64,000 bases of DNA from Pseudidiomarina piscicola (GTDB lineage: Bacteria > Pseudomonadota > Gammaproteobacteria > Enterobacterales > Alteromonadaceae). Shown one piece after another: positions 9,118 to 19,813 of this stretch (position 1 is its first letter; every line of letters starts with the position of its first letter). The position numbers and the translations under genes are program-made. The notes beneath the pieces were generated by a model. It had not been told where the DNA came from. It made no database searches and saw nothing but the letters and a program-made list of their open reading frames with translations. The stretch lies in assembly GCF_902806985.1 (NCBI RefSeq), contig NZ_CADCXY010000006.1, positions 52,327 through 116,326 on the forward strand, in the 5' to 3' direction.

Positions 9118-9825
9118 ATGAGTTTAATCTATCCTATCCATCGCAGTCGAAGACGCCGCTCAGTTGCCATCAAAATTCGCGATGGCGAAGTGCAGGTGCA
9201 TGCGCCGTGGGCGGTATCTGAAGCAGAAATTCAACGCTTTGTAGCCAGTAAACAAGAGTGGATAGAGCGCCACCGGCACCGTCAACAACAGCAACTGTCC
9301 GGTCTAAAGCGGCGTTACTGGCGAACCGGCGAACGGTTACGCTGGTTAGGTGAGCCTTTAGTGCTTGAAGTGCACGTTGCAACTCGCAAAACGTGTGAAC
9401 GCAAGCTTGCTAAATTGGTGGCAACGGTAACGGCACGTTCAAATCCAGAAAATGAACCGCGTGGTATCGTACGAGCCTGGTACCAACAACACGCGTTAGC
9501 TTGGTTAGATGCGTTTTTTGCGGCTTGGCCAGCGACCCATCCGCTACAGCCGAAGAGTTGGGGAGTCGGTAATTTTTCCAGTAAGTGGGGGCACTGTAGT
9601 CGTGCCGGCGAGTTGAAGTTTTCATGGAAGCTCTGGCTCGCACCAGAGTGGATAGTACGAAATGTGGTCATCCACGAGTTATGCCACTTGGCAGAGTTCA
9701 ATCACAGCGCCCGATTTTGGCAGTTGGTTGCGCGTTACTCTGATGATTATCAGGCTGCTGAGAAGTGGCTACGTCAGCACGGAATGACCGTGCTGAACGA
9801 AGCCTATCTAGATTATATTGACTAA
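9118..9825 (+). CDS. YgjP-like metallopeptidase (DUF45)
   Basis: A 235-residue protein with a COG1451/DUF45 zinc peptidase domain. The motif HELCHL with a downstream His (HELCHLAEFNHSARFW) gives an HExxH...H-type metal site as in SprT/WLM families, preceded by the family hallmark SKWGHCS. It has no signal peptide and is probably cytoplasmic. Its substrate is unknown. The gene ends one base before the convergent DPP-IV-like gene. Confidence 0.85.
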   Translation: MSLIYPIHRSRRRRSVAIKIRDGEVQVHAPWAVSEAEIQRFVASKQEWIERHRHRQQQQLSGLKRRYWRTGERLRWLGEPLVLEVHVATRKTCERKLAKLVATVTARSNPENEPRGIVRAWYQQHALAWLDAFFAAWPATHPLQPKSWGVGNFSSKWGHCSRAGELKFSWKLWLAPEWIVRNVVIHELCHLAEFNHSARFWQLVARYSDDYQAAEKWLRQHGMTVLNEAYLDYID

Positions 9826-9826
9826 C

Positions 9827-12142
9827 TTAGTTAGCGTCTGCTGGTAAATGCTGGCGCAAAAATTCCGTCATCATGGTACGCAAATGGAGTGTTGTACCTT
9901 CGCCCTCGCGAATACCATGGGTACGGTTAGGGTAAGCAAAGAACTCAAACTGCTTTCCATGCTTCACCAGCTCGTTGACGAGTCGCTCAGAACCTTGAAA
10001 GTGAACGTTATCGTCAGCGGTACCGTGGACTAAAAGTAAGTCGCCCTGCAGGTTTTCAGCATGGGTAAGTGCCGACGTTTCGCGGTAACTTGCTGCAGCG
10101 TCGGGCAGTAAGCCTGAATAGCGTTCTTGGTAGATGGTGTCATACAGAGTCAGATCAGGCACGGGAGCAAGCGCAAGGCCGACATGATACGACTCTGGGT
10201 AGCGGAACAGCGCATTGAGGGTTTGTGAACCGCCACCGCTATGGCCCCAAATGCCGACGCGATCTTCATCAATAAACGACCAACGTGCAAGCATTTCCTG
10301 CAGCGCGTCGTGCTGATCACGTACGGTAACCACACCTAGCTGTTGATAGATCGAACGACGCCATTCAAAGCCGCGTGGTGAGCGAGTTCCACGGTTATCA
10401 ATAGAGGCCACGATGTAGCCTTGCTGAGTGAGATAGGTGTGCCACAAAAAGCGCTCTCCGCCCCAGCTGTTGCTAACAGTTTGCCCCCAAGGTTCGCCGT
10501 ATATATAAAATACGATCGGGTATTCTTTGGTAGGATCAAAATCGACCGGTTTCATTAAGAAACCATCGAGTGTAAGACCGTCTTGTGCTGTTACTTGGAA
10601 AAACTCAAAATCACCCCGCGCAAGCTCATTAAAGGCGGCCTGTGGTGTAGCATTGTCTTTGATCAAACGAATTTGTTGATGCTCAGGCAAGCTAATCATG
10701 TCGACCTGCGGCATTTGATTCACGCTGGAGAAAGTATGAACTGCATAATCAGCGTTCGCAGACAGCTGATAGCTATGGGTTCCTGCACGCGCTGGCGTTA
10801 AACGTTCCAGCTTGCTACTACCGTCAAGGCTTGCACGAAATAGATAGCGTTCAAGAGGTGTCTCAGGCGAGGCAATGAAATAAACCCAGCCTTGCTGCTC
10901 GTTTATTTGCAACACTTCAACGACGTCCCAATTACCCCGAGTAATCGCCTTCAACCGACCGCTTGCACGGTCGACGCGGTAGATATGTCGATAGCCGCTG
11001 CGCTCGCTCAACCAGGTGAAGGCTTTGCCGTCATCAAGGAAGGTTACGTCGTCCACATATTCAGCCCAACTGGCTGTGGTTTCTCGGACGACTTCGGTCA
11101 CAGAGCCTGAGTCTGCATCGGCTAAAAAGGCGCGGTTGACGGCTTGTGAGCGGGTCAGTTGCTGGATAAATAATTGCTCGGAATTGCCAGCCCATTGCAT
11201 CCGCACTAAATAGTGCTGACGTGGATCGCCTGGTACGTTCATCCAAGTGGTTTCACCGCTGTCAGCTGACATCACACCAATGCGCATGGCAGCGTTGGTC
11301 TCGCCTACTTTAGGGTAGGGAAAGGTTTTCAGTGTCGGGTATAGCTGGTCGGTATTATTAATCATGGTAAACACCGGCGTGCCCGAGGTATCGAGTTGCC
11401 AGTAAGCAATTTCTTTACCGTCGGGGCTCCAGCGAAAGCCGTCGCGCAAGAAAAATTCTTCTTCGTTGACCCAATCAAAAGTACCATTGACGATAGTGTC
11501 GCTACCGTCGTGTGTGAGCTGAGTGACCTTGCCACTACTCAGTTGCTCAACATAGATATTGTTTTGCATAACATAAGCAACGCGTTCAGCAGCAGGGTCA
11601 AACTTGGCAAATTGTAAGGTCGATGGTTCGGCAAAAGCCCCCAATTGGTTGAGTGTTCGATCGGTGAGGTCAAACACCCAGTAATCGCCCAGGGTGTGGG
11701 TACGCCATGAACGTTTGGTATTGGTGAAAATAAGTAGTTTATTGCCGCTATTCGACCAATGGTAGTCGGCTATATGAAGCGCTTCATCAGCGTTTTCAGG
11801 TGTCAGCTCAGTGGCGCTAATCAATACGGTACGGGCTTGCGTGCGCGGGTGGTAACGCACTAAATCGCGGCCCTCGCCCTGCGCCGCTTCTTCAAGGGTG
11901 GTATAGCCGCTGCCGTCGGCAAGCCAGCGTGTCGGGGGAACACCACGAGCTTGATAGGTGCCGCTCGAATAAAGTGCGTCTAAGTCGAGGTCTTGTCCAG
12001 TGGTTGCGCTATTTTGTGAGTCTGTTGGTGCATAGCTAGGTACGCTGCTGCAACCGGCAAGCGCGGTAAACGCAAGCCCCAGTGCAATTCCGTGGCGCAT
12101 TTTGCGTGACCACTTGCGTGACCATAGGTGAGCTAAGTTCAT
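9827..12142 (-). CDS. Dipeptidyl peptidase IV-type S9 serine peptidase, lipoprotein
   Basis: A 771-residue S9B peptidase that removes Xaa-Pro (or similar) dipeptides from peptide N-termini. Residues about 60-480 form the DPPIV_N beta-propeller, and the C-terminal 250 residues an alpha/beta hydrolase domain. The nucleophile Ser635 lies in GHSGGG, the acid in HGTADDN and the His in RTHGI. The motif NEEEF in the propeller is the double-Glu region that binds the substrate amino terminus in this family. A lipobox (ALAGC) near residue 30 follows two positively charged stretches, indicating a periplasmic or outer-membrane lipoprotein. It is divergent from prlC, another peptidase gene. Confidence 0.94.
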   Translation of the reverse strand: MNLAHLWSRKWSRKMRHGIALGLAFTALAGCSSVPSYAPTDSQNSATTGQDLDLDALYSSGTYQARGVPPTRWLADGSGYTTLEEAAQGEGRDLVRYHPRTQARTVLISATELTPENADEALHIADYHWSNSGNKLLIFTNTKRSWRTHTLGDYWVFDLTDRTLNQLGAFAEPSTLQFAKFDPAAERVAYVMQNNIYVEQLSSGKVTQLTHDGSDTIVNGTFDWVNEEEFFLRDGFRWSPDGKEIAYWQLDTSGTPVFTMINNTDQLYPTLKTFPYPKVGETNAAMRIGVMSADSGETTWMNVPGDPRQHYLVRMQWAGNSEQLFIQQLTRSQAVNRAFLADADSGSVTEVVRETTASWAEYVDDVTFLDDGKAFTWLSERSGYRHIYRVDRASGRLKAITRGNWDVVEVLQINEQQGWVYFIASPETPLERYLFRASLDGSSKLERLTPARAGTHSYQLSANADYAVHTFSSVNQMPQVDMISLPEHQQIRLIKDNATPQAAFNELARGDFEFFQVTAQDGLTLDGFLMKPVDFDPTKEYPIVFYIYGEPWGQTVSNSWGGERFLWHTYLTQQGYIVASIDNRGTRSPRGFEWRRSIYQQLGVVTVRDQHDALQEMLARWSFIDEDRVGIWGHSGGGSQTLNALFRYPESYHVGLALAPVPDLTLYDTIYQERYSGLLPDAAASYRETSALTHAENLQGDLLLVHGTADDNVHFQGSERLVNELVKHGKQFEFFAYPNRTHGIREGEGTTLHLRTMMTEFLRQHLPADAN

Positions 12143-12173
12143 GGTGGTTTCCTGTTGTTATTTAGGCGGCGAC

Positions 12174-12203
12174 CTTGAAATTAAGAGCTTTGGCCTAACA
12201 TCT
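12174..12203 (+). promoter_or_regulatory. Candidate heat-shock (sigma-32) promoter of prlC
   Basis: CTTGAAA at 12174-12180 is a perfect sigma-32 -35 element. Fifteen bases later TAACATCT keeps only the CAT-N-T part of the CCCCATNT -10 consensus. E. coli prlC is heat-shock controlled, which supports the reading. The -10 match is weak. Confidence 0.38.
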
Positions 12204-12246
12204 TCATTAAAGTAGTTACACAGCGCATTATTCAAGAGGAAGCCGA

Positions 12247-14313
12247 ATGAGTCAAAACCCTTTATTAAAAGAATATCGACTGCCGCCATTTAATGAGCTC
12301 GAACCCGAGCATGTGGTACCGGCGATTGAGCAGCGCATTGCCGATTGTAAAGCGACCATCGAGCAAGTGCTTCAAGCGCAAGACTTCAGCTGGCAAGGTT
12401 TGGTGGCACCGCTTGAGGATAGCGACGATTTACTCGAACGTAGCTGGTCGCCCGTGGCACATTTAAATGCGGTGGTTAGCTCGGCCGAGCTGCGTCAAGC
12501 GCATGATGGCTGTTTGCCGCTACTGAGTGAGTACGGCACCTTTGTCGGTCAGCATGAAGGGCTGTTTAAAGCCTTTAAAGCGCTTCGGCATAGTGATGAC
12601 TATTCGCAGCTTTCCGAGGCGCAGCGCAAAGTTATAGATGATACGTTACGAGACTTCGAGCTATCTGGTATTGCGCTACCTGAGGCCGAAAAGCAACGCT
12701 TTGCCGAAATTCAAACGCGACTATCGGAACTTAGCTCCAGCTTTAGTAATAACTTAATGGACGCCACGGATAACTGGCATCACTTGGTGACCGAAGAAGC
12801 TCGCCTGCAAGGCCTACCACAAAGTGCCATTGATGCTGCGGCAAGCGCGGCTGAAGAAAATAACCAGCAAGGCTGGCGCTTTAGCTTGGCGATTCCAAGC
12901 TATTTACCGGTAATGATGTACGCCGACGATGACGAACTGCGTAAAGTAATGTATCAAGCCTTCACCACGCGTGCATCGGAGCAAGGACCCCAGGCAGGTG
13001 AGTTTGATAACACTGCAATTATGGCGGAAACTCTAGCGCTGCGTCATGAAATGGCTCAGTTACTAGGTTTCAAAGATTATGCCGAGTTGAGCTTTGCTAC
13101 GAAAATGGCTGAATCTGCGGATCAGGTTGAACAGTTCCTGCAAGACCTAGCAAGGCGTTCTTTGCCGCAAGCCAAAGCAGATTACCAAGAAGTGCTCGAC
13201 TTCGCGCGGCAAAACTATAACCGCAATGAACTTGAAGCATGGGATGTTGCTTATTTCAGTGAAAAATTGAAACAACAAAAATACGCGATTTCCGATGAAG
13301 AGTTGCGCCCGTACTTCCCGGAAGAGCAAGTTCTAAAAGGGCTCTTTAGTGTCGTCCAAAGTCTATTTGGCATGCACGTGGAAGAGCAAACACCGCCGTC
13401 GACCTACCACGAAAATGTACGCTACTTTGTGATCGGTGATAGTAACGGCGAATTACGCGGGAGTTTTTACCTCGATCTTTATGCTCGTAACGGCAAACGA
13501 GGTGGCGCTTGGATGGCTGAATGCGCTGTACGGCGTATTAGCAGTGAAAATAAGCTGCAATTTCCAGTGGCTTACTTAACCTGTAATTTCAACAAACCTG
13601 TGGGCGATAAACCTGCGCTCTTTACACATGATGAAGTACTGACACTATTCCACGAATTTGGTCATGGCTTGCATCATATGCTCACTAAGGTCGATGTCGC
13701 TGGTGTGTCTGGCATTAATGGTGTGGCTTGGGATGCCGTCGAGTTACCGTCGCAATTCCTCGAAAACTGGTGTTGGGAACCCGATGCTTTAGCACTTATT
13801 TCTGGGCATTATGAGACGGGTGAACCCTTACCTGAAGAGCTGCTAAATAAAATGCTGGCAGCGCGAAATTTTCAATCAGCAATGCAAATGGTGCGGCAGC
13901 TCGAGTTTAGCCTATTCGACTTGCGCATACACCGTGATTTCGATGCCGCCAAAGGCGATCAAATTCAAGCTATTCTCGATAACGTAAGAGCGCAAGTTGC
14001 AGTTCGACAACCACCGAGCTACAACCGCTTCCAACATAGCTTCGGGCATATTTTCGCCGGTGGTTATGCCGCTGGTTATTACAGTTACAAATGGGCTGAA
14101 GTGTTGTCGGCAGATGCCTTTAGCCGTTTCGAGGAAGAAGGTATTTTTAACCGCGAGGTTGGTATGGACTTCCTTCACGCGATTCTTGAGCGTGGCGGCT
14201 CGCGCGAGGCAATGCAGCTGTTTAAAGAGTTTCGTGGTCGTGAACCACAAGTGGAGGCGTTATTGCGACACTCTGGAATTACGACGCAAGAACAAGCGGG
14301 TGCTCACCTTTAA
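12247..14313 (+). CDS. prlC: Oligopeptidase A
   Basis: Cytoplasmic M3 zinc peptidase that cleaves short peptides, including released signal peptides. It is 688 residues against 680 in E. coli. The zinc motif is HEFGHGLHH, followed by the conserved GVAWDAVELPSQFLENW that supplies the third ligand Glu and the substrate-binding region. The start follows AAGAGGAAG at good spacing. The 3' end overlaps the convergent DUF2970 gene by four bases. E. coli has prlC close to gor and rlmJ, matching the neighbourhood here. Confidence 0.96.
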   Translation: MSQNPLLKEYRLPPFNELEPEHVVPAIEQRIADCKATIEQVLQAQDFSWQGLVAPLEDSDDLLERSWSPVAHLNAVVSSAELRQAHDGCLPLLSEYGTFVGQHEGLFKAFKALRHSDDYSQLSEAQRKVIDDTLRDFELSGIALPEAEKQRFAEIQTRLSELSSSFSNNLMDATDNWHHLVTEEARLQGLPQSAIDAAASAAEENNQQGWRFSLAIPSYLPVMMYADDDELRKVMYQAFTTRASEQGPQAGEFDNTAIMAETLALRHEMAQLLGFKDYAELSFATKMAESADQVEQFLQDLARRSLPQAKADYQEVLDFARQNYNRNELEAWDVAYFSEKLKQQKYAISDEELRPYFPEEQVLKGLFSVVQSLFGMHVEEQTPPSTYHENVRYFVIGDSNGELRGSFYLDLYARNGKRGGAWMAECAVRRISSENKLQFPVAYLTCNFNKPVGDKPALFTHDEVLTLFHEFGHGLHHMLTKVDVAGVSGINGVAWDAVELPSQFLENWCWEPDALALISGHYETGEPLPEELLNKMLAARNFQSAMQMVRQLEFSLFDLRIHRDFDAAKGDQIQAILDNVRAQVAVRQPPSYNRFQHSFGHIFAGGYAAGYYSYKWAEVLSADAFSRFEEEGIFNREVGMDFLHAILERGGSREAMQLFKEFRGREPQVEALLRHSGITTQEQAGAHL

Positions 14314-14507
14314 GGGAGCACCCAGTTTACGATCAACAGTAGACTTACGACAAATAACACGATAAAGCCGATGCCAACGCCGATAAAAATACCAGGGTGG
14401 CCCTGAGTGAAATCGCGTTGGCGGTTGGTTTCCGTTTGCACACCAAAGAGTGCAGCAAGGACACTAAGAATAATACTGAAGACACCCGGCTTGGAATCTG
14501 AGCTCAT
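14310..14507 (-). CDS. DUF2970 small membrane protein
   Basis: A 65-residue protein with two hydrophobic stretches, residues 8-22 and 40-62, joined by a polar segment (QTETNRQRDFTQGHP). This is the typical DUF2970 layout (SIILSVLAALFGVQ, then GxHP and a C-terminal helix). Function is unknown. It follows the next upstream small gene on the same strand by eight bases, so the two may be co-transcribed. Confidence 0.85.
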   Translation of the reverse strand: MSSDSKPGVFSIILSVLAALFGVQTETNRQRDFTQGHPGIFIGVGIGFIVLFVVSLLLIVNWVLP

Positions 14508-14515
14508 TACGCCAC

Positions 14516-14848
14516 TTAGCCTATGCTTACTTTCTTATTGCTTCCGTAATCACTTTGACTGTGGTTTGAGTCGCCAAACAGGAGTTCGAAAAGATCCATA
14601 AAATGAAACTGCGTAGAGCGGCTATTGCCAGAAAACCAAGAGCTCCAAGAGAGTTCATTGGTGCCAGTCTGGAGGGTGCACTGTTGCGCGAGCTGAGCCT
14701 CATCAGTAAGACTCGAGGCTTGCTGACACTTTGTGTCTGAAGGCGCCTGAGTGGTCGGTCCTAAATCAGTGAACAAGGCGGCACCAATCATTACCGAGGC
14801 AACAATGAAGCCACTCGCTAATTTTTTGTGTGAACGTTGCTTGTACAT
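14516..14848 (-). CDS. Small exported or anchored protein of unknown function
   Basis: 110 residues with a positively charged N-terminus and one hydrophobic helix (FIVASVMIGAALF), followed by a Ser/Thr/Gln-rich polar part with two Cys (TKCQQ and QQCTLQ) that could form a disulfide outside the cytoplasm. TAGGAGTTCC upstream of the ATG supplies a ribosome binding site (AGGAG). I recognise no family. It sits between rpe (divergent) and the DUF2970 gene (same strand). Confidence 0.6.
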   Translation of the reverse strand: MYKQRSHKKLASGFIVASVMIGAALFTDLGPTTQAPSDTKCQQASSLTDEAQLAQQCTLQTGTNELSWSSWFSGNSRSTQFHFMDLFELLFGDSNHSQSDYGSNKKVSIG

Positions 14849-15035
14849 ACTGGAACTCCTAGGAACTTAAACCGCTTCGAAGGTCGCGTAGATAACGTAC
14901 AATCTAGCAGTTTTTTAACAACTTTGCCAAGGCATTTAGCTGATTATTTTAACTGGCAAGCGCACAGCGGTCTGGTACACTAGTGCACTTTCTGGGCACC
15001 ATTGCAGTTACCGATCACCGGTTACGGGGAACACT

Positions 15036-15710
15036 ATGGCAGACTTTCTGATTGCACCATCGATTTTATCCGCTGACTTTGCCCGTTTGGGGGAAGAAGT
15101 TGATGCGGTGATAAAAGCAGGCGCGGATGTGGTTCATTTTGATGTGATGGACAACCATTTCGTACCGAATTTAACGATTGGACCAATGGTATGTAAGGCC
15201 TTGCGTGCGCATGGTGTTGAAGCGCCTATCGATGTACATCTGATGGTGGAACCCGTCGAGCGCATGATTGATGAGTTCGCCGCAGCTGGGGCGTCGATTA
15301 TTACCTTTCATCCTGAAGCCGCGACACATATCGACCGCTGCTTACAACAAATTCGCGATCATGGCTGTAAAGCCGGTTTGGTGTTTAACCCTGCGACGCC
15401 GTTGCATTATCTTGATTATGTGATGGATAAAGTCGATGTCATTTTGTTGATGTCGGTGAACCCAGGCTTTGGCGGCCAGGCTTTTATTCCAGCAACCTTA
15501 GACAAACTGCGTGAAGCAAGGCAACGCATTGATGCCAGTGGTTTGCCCATTCGGCTGGAAATTGATGGTGGTGTGAAGACCGATAACATCGCCGAAATCG
15601 CAGCCGCGGGGGCGGATATGTTCGTCGCTGGTTCTGCCATCTTCAATCAACCCGATTATGCGCAGGTTATTCGCCAAATGCGCCAACAACTAGCAACAGT
15701 CGCAAAGTAG
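15036..15710 (+). CDS. rpe: Ribulose-phosphate 3-epimerase
   Basis: Interconverts ribulose-5-phosphate and xylulose-5-phosphate in the pentose phosphate pathway. 224 residues, TIM barrel. Family motifs are [17 protein letters not shown] at the N-terminus, [19 protein letters not shown], the catalytic/phosphate-loop NPGFGGQ, and LEIDGGV near the C-terminus. It precedes trpS by 43 bases. In E. coli the order is rpe-gph-trpS; gph is missing here. Confidence 0.97.
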   Translation: MADFLIAPSILSADFARLGEEVDAVIKAGADVVHFDVMDNHFVPNLTIGPMVCKALRAHGVEAPIDVHLMVEPVERMIDEFAAAGASIITFHPEAATHIDRCLQQIRDHGCKAGLVFNPATPLHYLDYVMDKVDVILLMSVNPGFGGQAFIPATLDKLREARQRIDASGLPIRLEIDGGVKTDNIAEIAAAGADMFVAGSAIFNQPDYAQVIRQMRQQLATVAK

Positions 15711-15753
15711 CCAAGGGTTAAGTGTTGCACTGAACGTAATAACGGAACTATTT

Positions 15754-16758
15754 ATGAGTAAACCTATTGTATTAAGTGGCTGTCAGCCATCTGGACAACT
15801 TTCTATCGGTAATTACATTGGCGCATTACGGCAATGGGTGAACATGCAAGCAACCCATGATTGTCGCTTTATGTTGGTCGATTTACATGCCATTACCGTG
15901 CGTCAAGACCCTGCCCAGTTGCGCGAAGCTACGTTAGATGGGTTAGCGCTCTATATGGCATGTGGTTTGGATCCTGAGAAAAGCACCATCTTTGTGCAGT
16001 CACATGTTCCGGAGCATGCACAGTTAGCTTGGGTGTTAAATTGCTATACGCAAATGGGTGAACTCAATCGTATGACGCAATTTAAGGATAAGTCTGACCG
16101 TCATGCACACAATATCAATGCCGGTTTATTTACGTATCCAGCGCTTATGGCCGCTGATATTTTGCTTTATCGGGCGAACGAAGTGCCGGTGGGCAATGAT
16201 CAGAAACAGCACCTTGAGCTGGCTCGCGACGTAGCGACACGCTTTAATAATATTTATGGTGATGTGTTTACTATTCCAGAGCCTTTTATTCCAGAAGTTG
16301 GTGCGCGGGTAATGAGCCTGCAAGATCCTACCAAGAAAATGTCAAAGTCTGACGACAATCCAAATAACTTTATTGGCTTGCTCGAAGACCCGAAAAAAAT
16401 TACGAAGAAGCTTAAGCGGGCAGTCACCGACTCCGACGAACAAGCGCGAATCTTCTTTGATCCAGAAGAAAAGCCTGGGGTATCGAATTTACTATCGATT
16501 TTGTCAGCAGCAACCGGAAGCTCAATTGCAGATTTAGTGCCAGACTACGAAGATAAAATGTATGGCCACTTAAAAACTGACACGGCAGAGGCTGTGGTAG
16601 CAATGCTCGAGCCTTTGCAGCAGCGTTATCACGACTACCGTAACGATACCGACTTTCTTAACCAGGTAATGGCGAAAGGTGCTGAAAAAGCCAGTGCTCA
16701 TGCCGCCGAAACGTTACGCAAAGTTTATGACGTGATTGGCTTAGTTCCGCGTCCTTGA
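15754..16758 (+). CDS. trpS: Tryptophan--tRNA ligase
   Basis: Charges tRNA-Trp. 334 residues, the E. coli length. Class I synthetase signatures are GNYIGAL in the HIGH position ([18 protein letters not shown]) and the KMSKS loop (KKMSKSDDN). The conserved tryptophan-pocket segment [17 protein letters not shown] is present. The gene lies between rpe and pabA on one strand and is probably co-transcribed with both. Confidence 0.97.
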   Translation: MSKPIVLSGCQPSGQLSIGNYIGALRQWVNMQATHDCRFMLVDLHAITVRQDPAQLREATLDGLALYMACGLDPEKSTIFVQSHVPEHAQLAWVLNCYTQMGELNRMTQFKDKSDRHAHNINAGLFTYPALMAADILLYRANEVPVGNDQKQHLELARDVATRFNNIYGDVFTIPEPFIPEVGARVMSLQDPTKKMSKSDDNPNNFIGLLEDPKKITKKLKRAVTDSDEQARIFFDPEEKPGVSNLLSILSAATGSSIADLVPDYEDKMYGHLKTDTAEAVVAMLEPLQQRYHDYRNDTDFLNQVMAKGAEKASAHAAETLRKVYDVIGLVPRP

Positions 16759-16777
16759 TTGCACCAGAGCGCCGTCC

Positions 16778-17371
16778 ATGCTGTTGATGATCGATAACTA
16801 TGACTCGTTTACCCATAACGTAGTAAGGTATCTGCGTGAGTTAGAGGTCGATGTTTTAGTACGCCGAAACGATGCGATATCGCTTACGGAAATTGAAGGG
16901 CTGGCGCTGTCAGGTATTGTCATTTCACCTGGGCCCTGCAGCCCCAACGAAGCCGGTATTACTCTTGCTGTGATTGAGCGCTTTGCTGGCAAACTACCAA
17001 TACTTGGCGTCTGCCTTGGCCATCAAGCTATTGGTCAGGTGTTTGGTGCACGCGTGGTCAAAGCGCAGCAAGTGATGCATGGCAAAACCTCGCTGCTTTC
17101 GCATGCCGATCAGGGCTTAATGTTGGGCTTACCACAACCATTTCGTGTGGCGCGCTACCACTCTTTGGTGCTGGCACCAGAATCAGTTCCTGAGTGTCTA
17201 CACGTTGACGCTTGGACCAGCGCCGACGACGGTCGTCAAGAGGTGATGGCGCTGCATCATCGACAGCTACCGATTTGGGGGGTTCAGTATCACCCGGAAG
17301 CAGTCGAAACCGAGTATGGGCACGCCGTTTTGCAGAATTTCGTCACTTTCTGTGCAAATTTCACGCGTTAA
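16778..17371 (+). CDS. pabA: Aminodeoxychorismate synthase glutaminase subunit (PabA)
   Basis: Class I glutamine amidotransferase subunit that supplies ammonia for 4-amino-4-deoxychorismate (folate) synthesis. 197 residues. The nucleophile Cys lies in GVCLGHQAIGQ, and the His/Glu pair in QYHPEAVETEYG; the oxyanion SPGPCSPNEAG is also present. PabA and TrpG are close paralogues and a single copy may serve both pathways. PabA is chosen because no trp genes are near and because the next gene is an ArgD/AstC aminotransferase, as in E. coli. The ribosome binding site is weak, and the start lies 19 bases after trpS. Confidence 0.88.
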   Translation: MLLMIDNYDSFTHNVVRYLRELEVDVLVRRNDAISLTEIEGLALSGIVISPGPCSPNEAGITLAVIERFAGKLPILGVCLGHQAIGQVFGARVVKAQQVMHGKTSLLSHADQGLMLGLPQPFRVARYHSLVLAPESVPECLHVDAWTSADDGRQEVMALHHRQLPIWGVQYHPEAVETEYGHAVLQNFVTFCANFTR

Positions 17372-17396
17372 CTATGCACCTGAAAAGTCAGCTCAC

Positions 17397-17408
17397 GCAT
17401 AGTTATGC
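17397..17408. promoter_or_regulatory. Possible ARG box upstream of astC
   Basis: GCATA-GT-TATGC is a perfect 5+2+5 inverted repeat with the core spacing of ArgR half-boxes, located 135 bases before astC. A second adjacent box, which ArgR sites normally have, is not evident. This is a tentative operator only. Confidence 0.25.
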
Positions 17409-17440
17409 AGGGAACCCGCAAGCTTAACCTGATTCGCTGA

Positions 17441-18757
<1,317 letters not shown>

Positions 18758-18772
18758 GACGACGGAGCTTTT

Positions 18773-19786
18773 ATGTTAGTGGTACGTCCAATTACGCCGC
18801 AAGATTATGCGGCGCTTTACTCTTGCGCGGTTGAGTCAGGCTATGGGTTTACTTCGTTGCCGATTGACGAAGACTTGTTGCGTCGTCGCATCGCTCGTGC
18901 TCAGGAAGCCTTTGCCCGCGAACACGTAAGTGAGCCAGGTGAAGAAGGCTACTTGTTTGTAATGGAAGACACTGAATCGGGTGAAATCGTCGGCTGTAGT
19001 GGTATCGAAGCCGCCGTAGGTTTAACCGAGGCGTTCTATCATTACCGGCTCGGCAAAGTCGTCCATCACTCGAAAAGCCTTGATGTTTACAACGCTTTGG
19101 AAACCTTGACGCTGTGCAACGATTACACTGGCGTGAGCGAGTTTTGCACCTTATTTTTGCGCGAACCATTCCGTAAAAACCAAAATGGCCGTGTGTTATC
19201 ACGTTTCAGGATGCTGTTTATGGCTGAGTTTCGTGAACGTTTTAGTGACCTAGCGATTGCCGAAATGCGCGGTGTTTCAAACGAAAATGGTGAATCACCG
19301 TTTTGGGATTGGTTGGAACAGCACTTCTTCACCATGGACTTCAACCAGGCGGATTACCTGACCGGGATTGGCGAAAAAGCGTTTGTGGCGGAATTAATGC
19401 CGCAGTTTCCACTGTATGTGAAAATGCTAGAGCCGAAAGCACAAGAAGTGATTGGCCAGGTTCATGATAACACTCGACCCGCTTTGCGGATGCTAGAAAG
19501 CGAAGGCTTCAAGTTCCGCGGCTATGTTGATATTTTCGATGCAGGGCCAACAGTTGAAGTTGATGTCGAAAATATTAAAACCGTGCGTGAGAGTATGCGT
19601 AAACCTGTCCACATTGGTGACGTTGCGGACGGTGCCGATGTTATTCTTTGTAACACCCGTGTCGCAGATTTTCGCGCCGCACGTGCCACTATCCACGTCG
19701 CTGAAGATTCGATTACAGTCTCCCAAGACACCGCCGAGGCGTTGCGCTTGAAGCACGGAGACTCAGCGCGTTTTGTCGCGCTGTAA
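18773..19786 (+). CDS. astA: Arginine N-succinyltransferase
   Basis: First enzyme of the AST pathway: transfers succinyl from succinyl-CoA to arginine. 337 residues, single-subunit AstA type. Recognisable family regions are MLVVRPITPQDYAAL at the N-terminus, SGYGFTSLP, the CoA-binding area around HHSKSLDVYNALETL, LCNDYTGVSELCT-like (here SEFCTLFL), and the DAGP motif in the C-terminal part (DIFDAGPTVEV). It starts 15 bases after astC and ends 27 bases before astD. Confidence 0.95.
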   Translation: MLVVRPITPQDYAALYSCAVESGYGFTSLPIDEDLLRRRIARAQEAFAREHVSEPGEEGYLFVMEDTESGEIVGCSGIEAAVGLTEAFYHYRLGKVVHHSKSLDVYNALETLTLCNDYTGVSEFCTLFLREPFRKNQNGRVLSRFRMLFMAEFRERFSDLAIAEMRGVSNENGESPFWDWLEQHFFTMDFNQADYLTGIGEKAFVAELMPQFPLYVKMLEPKAQEVIGQVHDNTRPALRMLESEGFKFRGYVDIFDAGPTVEVDVENIKTVRESMRKPVHIGDVADGADVILCNTRVADFRAARATIHVAEDSITVSQDTAEALRLKHGDSARFVAL

Positions 19787-19813
19787 CTGGACTCAAATAA
19801 CGAGGAACAGATA

